Positions 61,100 to 64,000 of a stretch of DNA of 64,000 nucleotides are shown piece after piece (the first letter of the stretch is position 1; every line of letters starts with the position of its first letter). The notes beneath the pieces were generated by a model, which was not told the DNA's origin, made no database searches, and saw only the letters and a list, made by a program, of their open reading frames with translations. This stretch comes from Bernardetia sp. MNP-M8 (lineage in GTDB: Bacteria > Bacteroidota > Bacteroidia > Cytophagales > Bernardetiaceae). Where the stretch lies: NCBI RefSeq assembly GCF_037126285.1, contig NZ_CP147012.1:248001-312000 (forward strand), given 5' to 3'. The position numbers and the translations under genes were made by a program.

Positions 61100-63469
61100 T
61101 TAAATTTCTGATTCAGAATTTGGAGAAAGGCGATTAAAAATAGTTTCTAAAGGCACGAGTTCGGTCAGCAAAAAACGAAATGTTCCAAAACTATCTAATA
61201 ATTGATAACCATACGTGTATAAAAGCCATTGCCAATAAATCCCTAAACCATTCTGTTTTTTTCCACTTACTTCTGTTCCTCTATCGATAAAATCATTCAT
61301 CAGTCCTTGCATGACAGGCGTAGATTTGGGAGCAACAGGCGAAAGTTGGCGATTTTTATAAAAAACAAATACATCTTTCAGTTTTGTCTCAATTTGTTTT
61401 TTATCTAATCCTTCAAAATTATTTTTGGGTACATCAATCAGATTTTTATAACTCTCAGCAATCGAAACGATATGACAAAAAGGATTTTGTAGCGCAAAAC
61501 CACCAGCAGTAAGTGACCAATAGTACCACGCTTCAGGAAGGTTTTGAATTGCTTCTTCCATCTGTGGAAACTTTGTTATCAGACGTTTTTTCAAAACTTC
61601 AAATATACTTTCTTGGTTGTCTAAAAGCTGTTTTTCAAACTTAGCAACCGTTTGATTAATTTCTTTAATATGCTCTTTTCCAAGTGGATAACCAATAGCA
61701 AAACTTTTGAGCAAAAATGAAATATGTGTATTATAGACGTTACACAAATCAAAAATAGAAGAAGTATGATTCAATTGCTTAGATAGCGTGTGTGCAAATT
61801 TTTCTACTGCATCTTGATTAATTTTCCAATTACCTTCCTGATTTAGAGAAAGAAACATCCAGTTAGGTAATTGCAATTCTGTATTTAATTCTTCGCTTAT
61901 TTGTTCTATAAAACTGCTTTCCTTTTTTGCTTCCTTTGGGTTTGGATTTCCAATTCTAACCACACCTATTTTTTCTTTATTGAGCTGCAAACCTGTTATT
62001 TTATAAAAATCTTGTAGCGTTTGCCAAGCTGTTTTTGCATCGTCTTCTGAATCACAAAAAATATACATATCATCCATATAACGATAGGTCGAAATTCCGT
62101 TTTGTGTCCATAATGCCTTATCTAAAAATAATAATAAAACATCTGCAAGTAAAGAAGAAAATAAATGAGAAAGAGAAATTCCTTGTTGAGTTGTATGAAT
62201 TTGATTTTGATACAAATAAGGAACTTCAAAATACGACTTAAAAAAGGCTAACCATTTTTGATTAATGCCTAACTCTTCCAAAACAATCAGTAAAGTTTGA
62301 TGAGGCAAAGTCAAGAAATAGTTTTTGAGGTCAGTTTGAATAACATAACTGGTTGCAGCTTGATTAAGCTGTTTTTGTCTAGTTTTCAAAACCTCTAATT
62401 GAGCATTTATTCCTTGAAGAAGTTTAAAATAAGTATCTTCATTGCTGATTACATTGATAATACTGCCATCATATCCACTATACGAATCTTCAAAAGTAAC
62501 TTGAGAATAATTAATATAAGAAGGGAATTCTTTAAAAGTGATTTCATTTCTAAGCTGTTTTTGCCAATATTTAATGTGATTGTATTCTGCTTCTTTTCCC
62601 CAAAAATCTTTTTCCAATAAACTCTCTCTAAAAGCACGACCAAAACGCATTCCTATAATTTCTAAAAGCAAAGATTCTAACAAATCGGTATTCATATACG
62701 GTCGCCATTTGTGTTTTGTCCAAAGCACATTGAGTTCTACCCCCTTTTCTGTCCATTTCCAATTTTCAAAATTATTTAGCAAAACTGTAATTGTTCCTGC
62801 CAACTCATTTACTAAAGATTCTTTATTTACAATCGAAGAAATTTCTGCTTTGAGTTTTGTATGATGATAGGGATGCGCTTTCATGTGATGCAACATATAA
62901 GCAGTTTCTTCTTTGGTTACAGGTTGCAAAAGTTTTTCATCTACAAATTTTTGATTTTTTTCTTTGATTTTTTCCAAATCGTTACTATAAACAGTTATCC
63001 ATTCTCTCAATTTAGTTTCATTTTCTGAACTAAAATCCGTTACTTTTTCATTAATTAATTCAATAAATTCTTTCTCAAAACCTTTTTTTTCTTGATTGAC
63101 AGATTTTGTTGTATGCCAAGTATCTTCTAGTGCAAGCCCGAAAACCAAACCTGCTTCTAATCTTAATTTTCCTTGCTCAATTTCATTTCGAAGGCGATTT
63201 ACCCAACTTTTCAAAAGAGAATCTGAAACTGTATTTGTTTCTAATTGAGATTGAAGAACACTCAAATTTTCTACGTCTGGATGAAGTTGTTTTTGAGCAA
63301 AGGTAATTTTACAAAGTCCATCATAAAGAAATTGAAATTTATCTTTTAATTCTGAACTTGTATCTACTTTTTCAATAATGGCATTGTATTGAATATGAAG
63401 TTGATGATACTGACGATTGAGTTCGTCCAGTTTTATGCGAGTTACTTGTTGGGAAGTGAGAGTTTGCAT
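61100..63469 (-). CDS. Reverse-transcriptase-related protein, rvt-like
   Basis: A 789-residue protein with three parts. Residues 1-340 are helical with coiled-coil character. The RT palm and fingers lie at about 350-520: Asp380 in QTDLKNYF is motif A, QGISLSHLFSSLLADVLL is the motif B region, Asp466 and Asp467 in YRYMDD are motif C, and LQLNKEKIGVVRI is motif D. The metal-binding triad is complete. The rest (520-789) is helical. KTAWQTLQDFYKITGLQLN followed by LPNWMFLSL recalls the domesticated 'rvt' RT genes of fungi and Herpetosiphon, from memory. No retron RNA, maturase or Cas1 accompanies it. A single gene in a housekeeping context; its start at 63469 follows a normal leader. Confidence 0.85.
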   Translation of the reverse strand: MQTLTSQQVTRIKLDELNRQYHQLHIQYNAIIEKVDTSSELKDKFQFLYDGLCKITFAQKQLHPDVENLSVLQSQLETNTVSDSLLKSWVNRLRNEIEQGKLRLEAGLVFGLALEDTWHTTKSVNQEKKGFEKEFIELINEKVTDFSSENETKLREWITVYSNDLEKIKEKNQKFVDEKLLQPVTKEETAYMLHHMKAHPYHHTKLKAEISSIVNKESLVNELAGTITVLLNNFENWKWTEKGVELNVLWTKHKWRPYMNTDLLESLLLEIIGMRFGRAFRESLLEKDFWGKEAEYNHIKYWQKQLRNEITFKEFPSYINYSQVTFEDSYSGYDGSIINVISNEDTYFKLLQGINAQLEVLKTRQKQLNQAATSYVIQTDLKNYFLTLPHQTLLIVLEELGINQKWLAFFKSYFEVPYLYQNQIHTTQQGISLSHLFSSLLADVLLLFLDKALWTQNGISTYRYMDDMYIFCDSEDDAKTAWQTLQDFYKITGLQLNKEKIGVVRIGNPNPKEAKKESSFIEQISEELNTELQLPNWMFLSLNQEGNWKINQDAVEKFAHTLSKQLNHTSSIFDLCNVYNTHISFLLKSFAIGYPLGKEHIKEINQTVAKFEKQLLDNQESIFEVLKKRLITKFPQMEEAIQNLPEAWYYWSLTAGGFALQNPFCHIVSIAESYKNLIDVPKNNFEGLDKKQIETKLKDVFVFYKNRQLSPVAPKSTPVMQGLMNDFIDRGTEVSGKKQNGLGIYWQWLLYTYGYQLLDSFGTFRFLLTELVPLETIFNRLSPNSESEI

Positions 63470-63617
63470 AGATAAAATTGGTTTAAAGTAGAATTGAAAT
63501 AAATTAAAATCGGTAATTTTGATTACTTGATTAACCTATAACAAATGTAACTCAGCAGACCTCAACTGATGTGAGAGGCAATTTTTTATCTAAAAAAAGA
63601 AGCATAAAAGGGCAAAA

Positions 63618-64000
63618 ATGACAGAATTTCAGAGTGATAAAAATACAAAAATAGAAAAACTGAAAACCGAAAAAATAGCAATTCTTTCAGTTTTGAAACC
63701 TGTCGATGATGTTCGTGCATATCAAAAAATAGCAAAATCAATTTCACATAATTCAGAAAATTCTAAAAAAACAACTCTAATAGGTTTTGAAGCTGCTAAT
63801 GATTTTGACCAGAAAAACACTGATTCAAACATTAATTTTATAGAATTATTTACTTCTCAAAAAAATAAGAACCGTTTAGGACTTTGGCGTTTTTTTGCTG
63901 GCTTTAGAGTTTTTAATCAGCTTTTAAAACTCAAACCTAATACGATTATTGTTTGTGCAGTAGAACTTACACCTTTTACTTTGTTTTTCAAATTTTTATT
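63618..64000 (+). CDS. Glycosyltransferase, N-terminal part, cut by the window end
   Basis: The frame is open to the last base, so only the first 127 codons are seen. After a short charged N-terminus the sequence reads KIAILSVLKPVDDVRAYQKIAKSI, then TTLIGFEAAND and FRVFNQLLKLKPNTIIVCAVELTPF. This is the alternation of strands and helices of the first Rossmann half of a GT4/GT-B glycosyltransferase. The substrate cannot be told. It is divergent from the RT gene. Confidence 0.65.
   Translation, partial: MTEFQSDKNTKIEKLKTEKIAILSVLKPVDDVRAYQKIAKSISHNSENSKKTTLIGFEAANDFDQKNTDSNINFIELFTSQKNKNRLGLWRFFAGFRVFNQLLKLKPNTIIVCAVELTPFTLFFKFL

Noticed and set aside
61100-63469. Retron, group II intron maturase or CRISPR-linked RT
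   Set aside because: There is no msr/msd-like inverted repeat, no maturase or endonuclease domain, and no cas1 nearby; length and flanking parts do not fit.

Overview
The window looks like chromosomal DNA of a marine-type member of Bacteroidota, probably order Cytophagales. The evidence is very A+T-rich DNA, promoters of the TTTG-N19/20-TAnnTTTG type used by the phylum, a fused SecDF, many lipoproteins with short N-terminal signals, a DUF4221 protein, PD40-OmpA proteins, and a class I HMG-CoA reductase (mevalonate pathway). A Bernardetia/Flexibacter-like organism would fit, but that is a guess from gene content. There are no rRNA genes, insertion sequences, prophage genes or CRISPR arrays.

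Layout. 1-4 kb: a 5'-truncated MFS transporter, an orphan gene, an MBL-fold hydrolase, a lipocalin-like lipoprotein and the peroxiredoxin Bcp. 4.4-9.7 kb: a CAU tRNA, an acyltransferase-3 membrane protein, a small orphan with a clear promoter, and secDF. 9.7-19.3 kb: secreted orphans, a DUF3050 protein, a VWA protein, an ECF sigma factor in an operon with a membrane-spanning PD40-OmpA protein, a lone solute-binding lipoprotein and a Nudix hydrolase. 19.4-25.4 kb: an N-carbamoylputrescine amidase, an SbtA-like bicarbonate transporter, KdsC, a small CxxC membrane protein and a PpiD/SurA-like chaperone. 25.7-31.4 kb: HMG-CoA reductase, a START-like protein, an AraC regulator, a serine hydrolase and a protein with a U-box/RING-like N-terminus. 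31.6-36.5 kb: the infA-rpmJ-rpsM-rpsK-rpsD-rpoA-rplQ translation/transcription cluster, with unusually long gaps. 36.5-49.5 kb: orphans, two M3 metallopeptidases (one exported, one cytosolic), an SpmA-SpmB fusion, a methyltransferase and a beta-lactamase-family lipoprotein that keeps a remnant of a GH3 domain. 49.5-57.3 kb: a tripartite-efflux operon with one membrane fusion protein and two different RND permeases. 57.4-59.6 kb: a six-cysteine secreted peptide, a DUF4221 propeller lipoprotein and a CxxC lipoprotein. 59.6-64 kb: SlyD-like FKBP, a small membrane protein, CsaA, a 789-residue reverse-transcriptase-related protein, and the start of a glycosyltransferase.

Four things deserve attention. 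(1) The gene at 61100-63469 encodes an RT with an intact YMDD box, a long N-terminal extension and a C-terminal region that resembles the domesticated 'rvt' cellular RTs of fungi rather than retrons, group II introns or known Abi/DRT proteins. (2) The 57.5-59.5 kb cassette looks like a secreted Cys-rich peptide with its own propeller and thiol-redox partners, and its promoter spacer contains an A14 tract. (3) Intergenic space is full of REPIN-like double-hairpin elements. One 77-bp copy is inserted in frame inside an RND permease gene, and a sister copy supplies the last codons and stop codon of the neighbouring membrane fusion protein. (4) Heptanucleotide tandem repeats of several sequence families sit directly in front of start codons.
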